Assembly: GCA_050309435.1 (NCBI GenBank)
Contig: JBNRMJ010000020.1
Coordinates: forward strand, 1 to 64,000
Direction of reading: 5' to 3'
DNA from: CAYXVJ01 sp050309435
Lineage (GTDB): Bacteria; Bacillota; Clostridia; Saccharofermentanales; Fastidiosipilaceae
DNA length: 64,000 bases
The notes under the pieces were generated by a model that saw nothing but the letters and a program-made list of their open reading frames with translations, searched no databases and had not been told where the DNA came from. Below, piece by piece: positions 52,124 through 60,211 of the stretch. The stretch's first letter is position 1. Each line of letters begins with the position of its first letter. Both the position numbers and the translations under genes were made by a program.

Positions 52124-53008
52124 ATGAGTGAGTATCGTGATTTTTTAAGTCGTTTGGAAGCCTATGGAATTGATCCGAAATATGCTTTGGGACAAAATTT
52201 CATCTATGACAAAGGCCTGCTCGACGATCTGGCCGATGCCTGTGCCGTGGAAGCAAACGGGAGAGTGCTTGAAATAGGAAGCGGTTTCGGTACTTTGACA
52301 GAAGCGCTGCTGAATTTAATTCCGGAAGGGCGTTTGCTATCCTATGAAATCGACAAAACACTCGCTGGACGTTTACGCGATCTGACCGCCCAATATCCGC
52401 AACTGTCAACGAAACTGGAAGATGCCCAGATCGCCGATTTCGCCGCGGATGCTGCCTTTCTGGCGACGCAGCAGGAAATGGCCGGTGAGGCTGTCGGGCC
52501 TCTGCATATGGTAGGTAACTTGCCCTACTATATTACGACCGCTCTGATGCAAAAATCGCTTATCACGATTCCGGATGCAAAAAACATGACTTTTATGGTG
52601 CAAGCCGAGGTATGGGAACGGATCAAGGCGCTTCCGCAAGATGGTAAAACCTATGGAGCTCTGGCTATACTTTGCCATTTGTACGGGAAGATAGAAAAGG
52701 TTCGTGACTTGCCTGCCGAAGTATTCTATCCAAAACCCAGGGTGAACTCTGTTTTTGTGCGACTCAGCAGGCGTGAATATGAAGGGAAGAATCCCCTGTT
52801 TTCCGGAGACGGCGCAGCTTTCACGGATTTTGTCAACATGCTCATGTCAGCCAGACGTAAAACGATTTCTAACAATCTGAATCGTGGCAATTTCGATCTT
52901 CCCCGGCGCGAGCGTATCCTGTCCAAATTAGTCGAGATGGGTCATTCACCCATGATCCGGGCCGAGAAATTAACTCCGGGAGAGTTGACACTTTTGTTTT
53001 ACGCTTGA
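52124..53008 (+). CDS. rsmA: 16S rRNA dimethyladenosine transferase RsmA (KsgA)
   Basis: The enzyme dimethylates two adjacent adenosines in helix 45 of 16S rRNA using SAM. It has the typical start A-L-G-Q-N-F-I-Y-D, the SAM motif L-E-I-G-S-G-F-G-T-L-T, E-I-D-K-T (ribose-binding acid), and motif IV N-L-P-Y-Y-I. R-P-F or V-F-Y-P-K-P-R-V-N-S-V-F-type target-recognition sequence follows. Length 294 is standard. It is transcribed with the esterase-like gene upstream, which is unusual company for rsmA. Confidence 0.97.
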   Translation: MSEYRDFLSRLEAYGIDPKYALGQNFIYDKGLLDDLADACAVEANGRVLEIGSGFGTLTEALLNLIPEGRLLSYEIDKTLAGRLRDLTAQYPQLSTKLEDAQIADFAADAAFLATQQEMAGEAVGPLHMVGNLPYYITTALMQKSLITIPDAKNMTFMVQAEVWERIKALPQDGKTYGALAILCHLYGKIEKVRDLPAEVFYPKPRVNSVFVRLSRREYEGKNPLFSGDGAAFTDFVNMLMSARRKTISNNLNRGNFDLPRRERILSKLVEMGHSPMIRAEKLTPGELTLLFYA

Positions 53009-53172
53009 TAAAAATGCATAAAAATATATTTTGAAAATTGACAGGTTGTTTGATATTTTCTCATCTATAAACATCATTATGTGTTATTATGTCTCTTAAG
53101 GAGTTCTTTAATGTGTGAATTTCCCCATAATGATTCTGCCTTCGGGCGTTATTTGAAAGGATGGACTAATTG

Positions 53173-54945
53173 ATGGCAACTAAGAACGCAACAGTATTGC
53201 AATGGGTTGAAGACATGGCTGCTCTCACCAAACCAGAGACAATATACTGGGTCAATGGTAGTGAAGAAGAGAAAGCCGCACTGGAAGCCGAGATCATCGA
53301 AGCCGGAGAAATGACGCGACTAAACGAAGAGAAATGGCCGGGTTGCCTCTATCATCGTACGGCACAAAATGACGTAGCCCGTGTCGAAGACAGAACGTTT
53401 ATCTGCACCACGAATAAAGAAGATGCGGGTCCGACCAATAACTGGGCAGATCCTAAAGCGATGTATGACAAGCTGACTCCTTTATACGACGGTTCGATGA
53501 AGGGGCGTACTATGTACGTTATTCCGTATATCATGGGTCCCGCAGGCTCCCCCATGTCCAAGGTCGGTGTCGAGCTAACCGATAGCATTTATGTTGTTCT
53601 AAATATGCGTATCATGACTCGTATCGGCGATATTGCCTGGAAACAGTTGGGCGATGAATCCAATGACTGGGTCCGCGGACTGCATGCACGTGCAGATATT
53701 GATCCGGAAAATCGCTATATTGTACATTTCCCCGAGGATAACACGATCTGGTCCATAAACTCCGGTTATGGCGGAAACGTTTTGCTGGGTAAAAAGTGTT
53801 TTGCCTTGAGAATAGCATCCAATCTGGCTCGAAAAGAAGGCTGGATGGCCGAGCATATGTTGATTCTGGGTATCGAGAATGTCGAAACAGGTGAAACGCA
53901 TTACATTACAGGTGCTTTCCCGAGCGCTTGCGGAAAAACGAATCTCGCCATGCTGATTCCTCCTGCTTATGCCAGTGGTTATAAAGTTTATACGGTAGGC
54001 GACGATATTGCCTGGATGAAACCCGGTCCGGACGGCAGACTCTATGCGATTAACCCCGAAGCCGGTTTCTTCGGTGTAGCACCCGGAACCAGCATGAAGT
54101 CGAACCCGAATGCCTTGTTGACGACGAAACGCAATACGATTTTCACCAACGTAGCCGTGACCGAAGACAACGAGCCCTGGTGGGAGGGTATGGGAGTTCC
54201 TGCTCCGGCGAAAGCCACCGATTGGCTGGGCAATCCGTGGACGCCCGATGCCGGTGTTAAAGCCGCTCATCCCAACTCCCGATTCACGGCTCCTGCCAGT
54301 CAGTGTCCGGCGATTTCCCCCGAATGGGAAAAACCCGAAGGTGTGCCGATTAGCGCCATGCTCTTTGGCGGCCGTCGCGCCAAAACCGCACCGCTGGTAT
54401 ACCAGTCATTTGACTGGGAACATGGTGTCTTTGTTGGTTCGACGATGGCATCAGAAACCACTGCCGCGGCTGCCGGTGCAGTAGGTGTCGTACGTCGCGA
54501 TCCGATGGCAATGCTGCCGTTCTGCGGTTATAACATGGGTGACTACTTCCGGCATTGGCTCGATATGGGTAAAGCAATTGAACATCAACCGTTGATTTTC
54601 AACGTCAACTGGTTCCGTCTGAATGACGACGGAAGTTTCGCCTGGCCCGGTTTCGGCGACAATTTCCGTGTTCTGGAATGGATTCTCAAACGTTGTAAGG
54701 GCGAAGTCGACGCGGTTAAAACACCGATCGGTTATGTACCTGTAGCCGAAGATATCGTTCTTGACGGGCTAGATGATTTTACGATCGAGGATTTGAGAAA
54801 ACTGCTTGAGATTGACCCTCATCACTGGGAAGACGAGATCAGGGGTATCGAAGATCATTATGCCAAGTTTGATCGTCTGCCGGCGGCGCTTACCGAACAG
54901 CTTCGTCAGCTGAAAGAGAGATTCGCCGAGGTAGTCGTCGGCTGA
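53173..54945 (+). CDS. pckG: Phosphoenolpyruvate carboxykinase (GTP)
   Basis: The enzyme interconverts oxaloacetate and phosphoenolpyruvate with GTP/GDP. It belongs to the GTP family and not the ATP family: the P-loop is F-P-S-A-C-G-K-T-N-L-A-M with the reactive Cys. Y-G-G-N-V-L-L-G-K-K-C-F-A-L-R, F-G-G-R-R-A, and F-N-V-N-W-F-R are also GTP-PEPCK motifs. Length 590 fits. The start may be TTG 53170 or ATG 53173. The AT-rich 164-base gap upstream contains TTGACA at 53038 but no well-spaced -10. In anaerobes it often works in the carboxylating direction toward succinate or in gluconeogenesis. Confidence 0.95.
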   Translation: MATKNATVLQWVEDMAALTKPETIYWVNGSEEEKAALEAEIIEAGEMTRLNEEKWPGCLYHRTAQNDVARVEDRTFICTTNKEDAGPTNNWADPKAMYDKLTPLYDGSMKGRTMYVIPYIMGPAGSPMSKVGVELTDSIYVVLNMRIMTRIGDIAWKQLGDESNDWVRGLHARADIDPENRYIVHFPEDNTIWSINSGYGGNVLLGKKCFALRIASNLARKEGWMAEHMLILGIENVETGETHYITGAFPSACGKTNLAMLIPPAYASGYKVYTVGDDIAWMKPGPDGRLYAINPEAGFFGVAPGTSMKSNPNALLTTKRNTIFTNVAVTEDNEPWWEGMGVPAPAKATDWLGNPWTPDAGVKAAHPNSRFTAPASQCPAISPEWEKPEGVPISAMLFGGRRAKTAPLVYQSFDWEHGVFVGSTMASETTAAAAGAVGVVRRDPMAMLPFCGYNMGDYFRHWLDMGKAIEHQPLIFNVNWFRLNDDGSFAWPGFGDNFRVLEWILKRCKGEVDAVKTPIGYVPVAEDIVLDGLDDFTIEDLRKLLEIDPHHWEDEIRGIEDHYAKFDRLPAALTEQLRQLKERFAEVVVG

Positions 54946-54970
54946 TCAGGTACTTTTATATGACTTGATA

Positions 54971-55004
54971 AACCTGCCTCTTTCATTTGAAAGAGGCAGG
55001 TTTT
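54971..55004 (+). terminator. pckG terminator
   Basis: AACCTGCCTCTTTC (54971-54984) and GAAAGAGGCAGGTT (54989-55002) form a perfect 14-bp stem with an ATTT loop, ending in TTTT. Confidence 0.92.
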
Positions 55005-55116
55005 CGATTTTGCAGCTCTTAAGATTACAGCAAATGGACAAATGGCGAGCATTCAATACCTGAAAGCATCTAATTTGATATCATGTTATGGTTAAGAATT
55101 TATTGCATGAAAGGAA

Positions 55117-55135
55117 GTCCGGGCGGTTCCCGGAC
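55117..55135 (+). other. Hairpin between ribosome site and start of zapA
   Basis: GTCCGGG (55117-55123) pairs perfectly with CCCGGAC (55129-55135). The best ribosome site, AAGGAAG at 55111-55117, lies just upstream of the stem, and the possible ATGs lie at 55138 and 55150. Folding would bring the distant ribosome site close to the ATG. Confidence 0.5.
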
Positions 55136-55149
55136 AGATGATAGTTCAT

Positions 55150-55656
55150 ATGAAACGAGTTTCCGTATTTGTTGGAGGGATACGATCCGTCCTCCAGTCT
55201 CATGAGAGCGAAGAATATATCAGGCATGTCGCGAGCCGGGCTGACCTGCTCATTCGTACCGTTAAGCATGAAAATCCGGCACTTCCCACCGACAAGGCAG
55301 CCGTACTGGCATTAATCAATGCCGTAGATCGTATGGAACGTTCGGATCGTAAAACGGATGAGAAGAGTGAAATATCACTTCAGGAGCGGCGGAAAATCGA
55401 ACGTCTCGAAGCTGCGCTGGCACAGGCCAATGTAACCATAAAGGAGACACAGGCGCTGCTCGAAGAGTACAGGGCACGAGATCAGCTTATGGAGGCAGGA
55501 TTACTGCCTCATGGAATACCACTTGTCGAAAACGAAAATGTTAAATCAAAAGAAGATGAGATCGAAATCAGTCCTGATCAGCTAAGTATTAAGGAGTACT
55601 TACTCGTTGGGACAACAGGCGCGCACAAAGATGAGGGTTTATGCCATGATGAATAA
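55150..55656 (+). CDS. zapA: Cell division protein ZapA with coiled coil
   Basis: The N-terminal 70 residues follow the ZapA pattern: V-S-V-F-V-G-G-I-R-S-V-L-Q-S-H-E-S-E-E-Y-I-R-H-V-A, then N-P-A-L-P-T-D-K-A-A-V-L-A-L-I-N-A-V-D. ZapA binds FtsZ and bundles filaments at the division site. A long charged coiled coil (about 75-125) and an acidic tail follow, so the protein (168 residues) is longer than minimal ZapA. Start choice is uncertain: ATG 55138 or 55150, with a hairpin upstream. The dut gene starts within its last codons in another frame. Confidence 0.82.
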   Translation: MKRVSVFVGGIRSVLQSHESEEYIRHVASRADLLIRTVKHENPALPTDKAAVLALINAVDRMERSDRKTDEKSEISLQERRKIERLEAALAQANVTIKETQALLEEYRARDQLMEAGLLPHGIPLVENENVKSKEDEIEISPDQLSIKEYLLVGTTGAHKDEGLCHDE

Positions 55657-56152
55657 GGTAGGGATAGAGAAATGCAGGCCGGATGCGGTCATACCGGCAT
55701 ACGCCAGAGCCGGGGATGCCGGTATGGATGTTGTCGCGGCAGAAGATGTTATACTGGCACCGGGCGAGACAAAAGCAATAGCTACCGGTTTAAAATTCAT
55801 CTTACCGGAGGATATGGAGATTCAGGTTCGTCCGCGAAGCGGCCTGTCCTTGAATACTCCGTTGAGATTGGCCAATAGTCCGGGAACCATCGATGCAGGT
55901 TATAAAGACGAGTTACGCATTATTTTACATAACAGCTCGTGCACTTGCAGTTGCCAAGAAGAGGTATTCGGTGTTTCAGAGAAAGGCAATAAAAAAGGAA
56001 GCTATAGGATTAAGAAAGGTGACAGGATCGCCCAGCTTGTTTTCGCCCGTTTGTCACGCGTTTTATTCACGAGCTTCGAAGAAGCCTCGAAGGATTTGAA
56101 CTCGGTTGACGACAGAGGAGGCGGATTTGGGAGTACGGGTCATAGTATCTAA
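55646..56152 (+). CDS. dut: dUTP diphosphatase
   Basis: The enzyme cleaves dUTP to dUMP and pyrophosphate, keeping uracil out of DNA. All five trimeric dUTPase motifs are present: A-G-D-A-G-M-D-V, R-P-R-S-G-L, G-T-I-D-A-G-Y-K-D-E-L, G-D-R-I-A-Q-L-V-F and the C-terminal G-G-G-F-G-S-T-G. An insertion of about 20 residues with three Cys (C-T-C-S-C) and many Lys/Gly lies between motifs III and IV, which is unusual. The open frame reaches 55607, but ATG 55646 or 55649 fits better, overlapping the zapA end by about 10 bases. Its stop overlaps that of the convergent hydrolase gene. Confidence 0.93.
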   Translation: MMNKVGIEKCRPDAVIPAYARAGDAGMDVVAAEDVILAPGETKAIATGLKFILPEDMEIQVRPRSGLSLNTPLRLANSPGTIDAGYKDELRIILHNSSCTCSCQEEVFGVSEKGNKKGSYRIKKGDRIAQLVFARLSRVLFTSFEEASKDLNSVDDRGGGFGSTGHSI

Positions 56153-57186
56153 TTGAAATTAGTTTTTAAGTAATCGATTACACTGCTTCTATAGGCAGAA
56201 TCATCGAGCTCATATGCTCCCAAAAAGACTTTTGAGCGACTATTTAACTCCCATGTTCTGGCCGGATAAAGTCGTTTGCGTTCCATCATGACCGGTTCGA
56301 TAACTTCGTTAGGCAGGAAATCGATATCTGATTGGGTGATCATGAGGACGGGGGTATTCATACGGGAAAGCTGTCCGATAATAAATAAGTTGTCAGATAG
56401 TCCCGAGGACATGCGAACTGCCAGCGGTACGGTTTCTTTTAGTAAGGGCGAGAGTGTTTTATTCTCTCGTTCCACGATGTAACTGATGTAGTCATCGCCG
56501 TGAGATAAAGCGGTATCGAAGATGAAACCTTTAATTGCCCCCGGATCAAAGCTTATGTCGGCCAGCTTTTGCTCGATCAAACTTCCTTTCTCTAAGTGTT
56601 CCCGCTGCTCTTCTGATACCGGTATTTTTTCATTGGCTATTAAGGCAGCCGTCACGCCGGTACCGATTCCGTATAATATAAAGCTGTCCAATGATGTAAG
56701 CTGATAGCTGTATTCCATGGCAGCCAGCACATCTTCCCATTCACGGTAACCGAAGGTTTGACGATCGCCGCTTGATTCACCCGAGTTTCTCAAATCAAAA
56801 GCAATAATATGAAAACCTTCTTCAACGACCCGCTCGTAAAGCCTGGCGGTATCTGCATCAAAAGGCAGACGGTTTTGATCGAAGCTGTGAACAACGACAA
56901 GTGTCGCGACGGCTTTGTTTTTGGCAGGGAAGAACCAGCCTTTCAGCTGTATAGTTTCGTCCAGCGAGCGAAATGTGATGTTCTGGTAATCGGGCATGAC
57001 ATTGGCCGAGAAGTTAGCCAGTTCTTTGGTTGGACGCGAACTGATTCGATTGGCGGTTTGAAAACTGATAACGGCGAGTATGATAAATAAAAGCGCGGCA
57101 ACGGTTAGAATAAACGCGGTGATACGCAGAAAGTAACGCGGCTTGCGTGTACTGTTTAGATGAACAGCTGAAACTGAACGGGACAT
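56149..57186 (-). CDS. Membrane-anchored alpha/beta hydrolase fold protein lacking the nucleophile
   Basis: This 345-residue protein has one N-terminal helix (F-I-L-T-V-A-A-L-L-F-I-I-L-A-V-I) and an outer alpha/beta hydrolase domain. The oxyanion region is V-V-V-H-S-F-D-Q-N-R and the next strand gives F-D-L-R-N-S-G-E-S-S-G-D. The nucleophile elbow, expected as G-x-S-x-G, reads G173-I-G-T-G177, so Ser is replaced by Gly175 (codon GGT). The late V-L-M-I-T-Q-S-D-I-D-F region is where the acid would lie. The protein is probably inactive as an esterase, or uses another mechanism. Its stop overlaps dut by three bases; tsaD is divergent. Confidence 0.82.
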   Translation of the reverse strand: MSRSVSAVHLNSTRKPRYFLRITAFILTVAALLFIILAVISFQTANRISSRPTKELANFSANVMPDYQNITFRSLDETIQLKGWFFPAKNKAVATLVVVHSFDQNRLPFDADTARLYERVVEEGFHIIAFDLRNSGESSGDRQTFGYREWEDVLAAMEYSYQLTSLDSFILYGIGTGVTAALIANEKIPVSEEQREHLEKGSLIEQKLADISFDPGAIKGFIFDTALSHGDDYISYIVERENKTLSPLLKETVPLAVRMSSGLSDNLFIIGQLSRMNTPVLMITQSDIDFLPNEVIEPVMMERKRLYPARTWELNSRSKVFLGAYELDDSAYRSSVIDYLKTNFN

Positions 57187-57345
57187 TCTATACCTCGGGT
57201 ATTACATAAATTCTCTTGTAGCGACTGTCGTGACTTTTAGATGCTATTATTATATGAGATATCATAACACGCTGACGTCAGGTTGCCTCTCATGTCCGCA
57301 AGTTGTAAAATCTATTGAGCTACAGAAAAGAAGGAAGTAAGAATT

Positions 57346-58386
57346 TTGAACGTATTAGGAATCGAAACATCCTGTGATGAAACCGCTGCCTCCGTGGTCA
57401 CGGACGGACGGACGGTTCGATCGAATATCATCTGGTCGCAGGCTGAACTGCACCGCCGTTTCGGAGGTGTCGTACCGGAGATTGCCGCACGCAAGCATAT
57501 TGAAGCAATTGTGCCGGCTGTTCGTCATGCGCTGGACGAGGCAGACATGACACTGGAGGATATCGATGCGATCGCGGTTACTCAAGGGCCCGGTTTGATC
57601 GGTGCACTTCTGGTCGGGGTTTCTTTTGCAAAAGGTCTGGCACGTGCTGCCGGAATTCCTTTGATTCCGGTTCAACATATCAGCGGTCATGTCGCGGCTA
57701 ATTATATCGCCTTTCCCGAGCTCGAGCCGCCGTTTGTCTGCTTGATTGCTTCCGGCGGTCACAGCCATATCGTACTGGTAGAAGATTATGCTGATTTTAC
57801 CATACTGGCACGTACCCGTGACGACGCCGCGGGAGAAGCATTTGATAAAATTTCTCGTGCTATCGGCTTGGGCTATCCCGGAGGCCCTTTGATAGATCGA
57901 GTGGCCCGGTTTGGCAATCCAGATAAGTATATTTTCCCGAAAACCACTTTCCCTGACGGCAGTCTTGATTTCTCGTTCAGCGGTTTGAAAACAGCGGCAT
58001 TGAATTTTATTAATAAATACAAACTTCATGCAGACGAGCGGGATCTGGATCCTTCCGCCGTAAGACCACAGATCGCTGATTTCTGTGCATCTTATCAAGC
58101 TGCCATTGTTTCTGTTTTAAGCGAACGGGCTATCATGGCTTGCCGGAATACAGGGAGCAGGAAGCTGGCATTGGCCGGCGGTGTGGCGGCAAACAGCAGA
58201 CTTCGTTCCCAACTGGCCGAAGCCGCAGCGGCAGAAGGAATTGAATTTTTTGTACCGCCGACTGTTTATTGTACGGATAATGCTGCGATGATCGCTGCCA
58301 TGGGTTATCATATCAAACCGCTTATCGATGCAGGCGGTATGGATGCATACGCTTCGCTCGATCTGCCTGTCGGGAAAGGGAGCTAA
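57346..58386 (+). CDS. tsaD: tRNA N6-threonylcarbamoyladenosine transferase subunit TsaD
   Basis: With TsaB and TsaE, this transfers threonylcarbamoyl from its AMP adduct to A37 of ANN-decoding tRNAs. It has G-I-E-T-S-C-D-E-T-A-A-S-V at the N terminus. The metal-binding H-x3-H is in V-Q-H-I-S-G-H-V-A-A-N, followed by S-G-G-H-S-H and G-G-V-A-A-N-S-R-L-R. Length 346 is standard. The start is TTG at 57346 with AAGGAAG about 10 bases before it. smpB begins two bases after its stop. Confidence 0.97.
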   Translation: MNVLGIETSCDETAASVVTDGRTVRSNIIWSQAELHRRFGGVVPEIAARKHIEAIVPAVRHALDEADMTLEDIDAIAVTQGPGLIGALLVGVSFAKGLARAAGIPLIPVQHISGHVAANYIAFPELEPPFVCLIASGGHSHIVLVEDYADFTILARTRDDAAGEAFDKISRAIGLGYPGGPLIDRVARFGNPDKYIFPKTTFPDGSLDFSFSGLKTAALNFINKYKLHADERDLDPSAVRPQIADFCASYQAAIVSVLSERAIMACRNTGSRKLALAGGVAANSRLRSQLAEAAAAEGIEFFVPPTVYCTDNAAMIAAMGYHIKPLIDAGGMDAYASLDLPVGKGS

Positions 58387-58387
58387 T

Positions 58388-58867
58388 ATGGCACAAGTAA
58401 AAGGTATTAAAGTTCTGGCCGATAACCGAAAAGCTTACCACAATTATCATATGCTTGAAAAAATGGAAGCGGGTATCGAACTTTTCGGCACCGAAGTTAA
58501 GTCGTTGCGTCAGGGTAATTTTAATCTCAACGACAGTTATGCTCAGATTAAGAACGGAGAGCTGTGGCTGGTAAATATGCATATAAGCCCGTATGAAGAA
58601 GGAAACCGTTATAACCGCGAACCTTTACGCGATAGAAAACTTCTGATGCACAAGCGTGAGATTATGCGTTTATTCGGACAGGTTAAACAGGAAGGTTTGA
58701 CATTGATTCCTACGAAGATCTATCTCAAGAACAGTCGCGTGAAGGTTGAAATTGCATTGGCGAAAGGTAAACGCGACTACGACAAGCGTCGTACGATCAT
58801 GGAGCGGGATACGGATAAGGCGATCAGACGAGCCGTTAAACAAGGCGGCCGTTATAACGATTTCTGA
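58388..58867 (+). CDS. smpB: SsrA-binding protein SmpB
   Basis: This protein binds tmRNA and brings it to stalled ribosomes for trans-translation. It has K-V-L-A-D-N-R-K-A-Y-H-N-Y-H, G-I-E-L-F-G-T-E-V-K-S-L-R-Q-G, and the C-terminal tail G-K-R-D-Y-D-K-R, all standard for SmpB. Length is 159 residues. The frame opens earlier at 58328 inside tsaD; the ATG at 58388 right after the tsaD stop is the true start. No tmRNA gene (ssrA) is found in the following 326 bases. Confidence 0.97.
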   Translation: MAQVKGIKVLADNRKAYHNYHMLEKMEAGIELFGTEVKSLRQGNFNLNDSYAQIKNGELWLVNMHISPYEEGNRYNREPLRDRKLLMHKREIMRLFGQVKQEGLTLIPTKIYLKNSRVKVEIALAKGKRDYDKRRTIMERDTDKAIRRAVKQGGRYNDF

Positions 58868-58915
58868 TTTTTCGATCACTGCTTGTTTGTGGTCCGGATA
58901 ATTGATGTTGAAAGA

Positions 58916-58960
58916 AGCTTCTTACAGTGTTACTCGAATGAACACCGTAAGAGGCTTTTT
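58916..58960 (+). terminator. Terminator after tsaD-smpB
   Basis: AGCTTCTTACAGTGTT (58916-58931) pairs with AACACCGTAAGAGGCT (58941-58956) with two wobbles, then TTTT. Confidence 0.85.
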
Positions 58961-59007
58961 CTGTGTTCGTTCCGTGAGCCTGTGTTATATTGACATACTT
59001 GCCAAAA

Positions 59008-59023
59008 GTAAACACATGGTTAC
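59008..59023 (+). promoter_or_regulatory. Imperfect palindrome, upstream operator candidate
   Basis: GTAAACACATGGTTAC. It shares the ends GTAA and ATGGTTAC with the reverse complement of the element at 59101-59116. The two are 93 bases centre to centre, on either side of the promoter at 59073. Confidence 0.5.
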
Positions 59024-59072
59024 GTGCAGTCTGTCATAAATGAAAGATTTATATATTTTTGCCTTGAACATG

Positions 59073-59100
59073 TTGACAAATATCTGCACCGCGGTAAAAT
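59073..59100 (+). promoter_or_regulatory. Promoter of the sugar catabolism operon
   Basis: TTGACA (59073-59078), 16 bases, TAAAAT (59095-59100). The predicted start near 59107 falls inside the second palindrome, the usual place for repressor binding. Confidence 0.75.
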
Positions 59101-59116
59101 GTAACCATACAGTTAC
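59101..59116 (+). promoter_or_regulatory. Imperfect palindrome over the transcript start, operator candidate
   Basis: GTAACCATACAGTTAC, directly after the -10 box. Its form is compatible with GntR- or LacI-type repressors, but no regulator gene is visible in the window. Confidence 0.55.
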
Positions 59117-59193
59117 TTTTAAGAATTCCATGTGGCAAAAACCACAGAAAATAGACATAGGTATAATTACAGACATAACGCAAGGAGAAAGAC

Positions 59194-60210
59194 ATGCAGT
59201 GGACAGAGGAAAAGCTAAACGAATTATTGACTGAACCCGGTGAAGCTTTATTGGAATTTATGAAGAGCTTGGATGATGATATTGCGATCCTGGGTGCCGG
59301 CGGTAAAGTTGGAGCAACGCTGGCTGCAATGGCTCAAAAAGCTTTTGAGCGGGTTGGCAGCAGACATCATGTTTATGCGGTTTCCCGATACAGCAATCCT
59401 GCGAAACGTGCCGAAATCGAAGCAAGCGGTATTAAAACAATATCGGCAGACTTGTCGAGCAACGACGATCTGGCTGCTTTACCCGACTTTAAGTATATTA
59501 TTTATCTGGCGGGACGAAAGTTTGGCACCACCGGTTCCGAAGCGTCCACCTGGGAATCCAATGCCTCTGTGCCGACTCTGGTCAGCAGACGATTTAAAGG
59601 TTCCACAATTGTTGTTTTCTCAACCGGTAATATTTATCCGCTGACAACGGCGAGATCCGGCGGGTGCAGCGAAGAAACACCGACAGCGCCGATCGGCGAA
59701 TATGCCATGAGTAGTCTGGCCCGCGAGCGTATTTTTGAGTATGCGGCATTAAATTATGGCACCAAAGTAACCTTATTCCGCTTGAACTTCGCTATTGATT
59801 TACGCTACGGCGTATTGGCAGATATAGCCAAACAGATCATGAATGACGAGCCCGTAACTTTGTCCATTCCCAACTTCAACTGCGTTTGGCAGGGTTATGT
59901 GGCCGATGTTGCGCTACGGTCACTGGCTGATGCGTCTACCAAACCATTTATTCTTAATATTTCAGGTCCGGAGATTAATTCCACCAGAGTCGTGGCTGAG
60001 AAGCTGGGACGCTTGCTGAATAAGGAAGTTCGTTACGGAGAGGAAGGGGAGTTGTCATTTCTGAGCGATGCTTCTCTTTGTATGAAAAAGTATGGTTATC
60101 CGGCTTACGGTATAAATCAGTTAATTGAGTGGCAGGCGGAATGGATATTGTCCGGAGGCAGAGATATCGGCGCACCTACACACTTTGAAATGAACAGCGG
60201 GAAATTTTAG
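59194..60210 (+). CDS. NAD(P)-binding epimerase/dehydratase-like SDR protein
   Basis: An extended short-chain dehydrogenase-like protein of 338 residues. The nucleotide motif is I-L-G-A-G-G-K-V-G-A-T (32-42), then A-V-S-R-Y and a middle V-F-S-T-G-N-I-Y-P with the usual active-site Ser/Thr. The catalytic Tyr is likely Y170 in G-E-Y-A-M-S-S, where the expected Lys four residues on is Ser174, so it departs from Y-x3-K. Proteins of this type occur next to DapA-family aldolases and sugar ABC transporters, where they probably act on a sugar acid or keto-sugar. AAGGAGAAAG precedes the ATG. It is the first gene of the operon. Confidence 0.85.
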   Translation: MQWTEEKLNELLTEPGEALLEFMKSLDDDIAILGAGGKVGATLAAMAQKAFERVGSRHHVYAVSRYSNPAKRAEIEASGIKTISADLSSNDDLAALPDFKYIIYLAGRKFGTTGSEASTWESNASVPTLVSRRFKGSTIVVFSTGNIYPLTTARSGGCSEETPTAPIGEYAMSSLARERIFEYAALNYGTKVTLFRLNFAIDLRYGVLADIAKQIMNDEPVTLSIPNFNCVWQGYVADVALRSLADASTKPFILNISGPEINSTRVVAEKLGRLLNKEVRYGEEGELSFLSDASLCMKKYGYPAYGINQLIEWQAEWILSGGRDIGAPTHFEMNSGKF

Positions 60211-60211
60211 T

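Noticed and set aside
58868..59193. Possible tmRNA (ssrA) next to smpB
   Set aside because: I looked for the tRNA-Ala-like ends and tag-coding part; the stretch holds a terminator, palindromes and a promoter only.
59040..59234. 64-codon frame upstream of the SDR gene
   Set aside because: It includes the promoter and operator sites and overlaps the SDR start in another frame.
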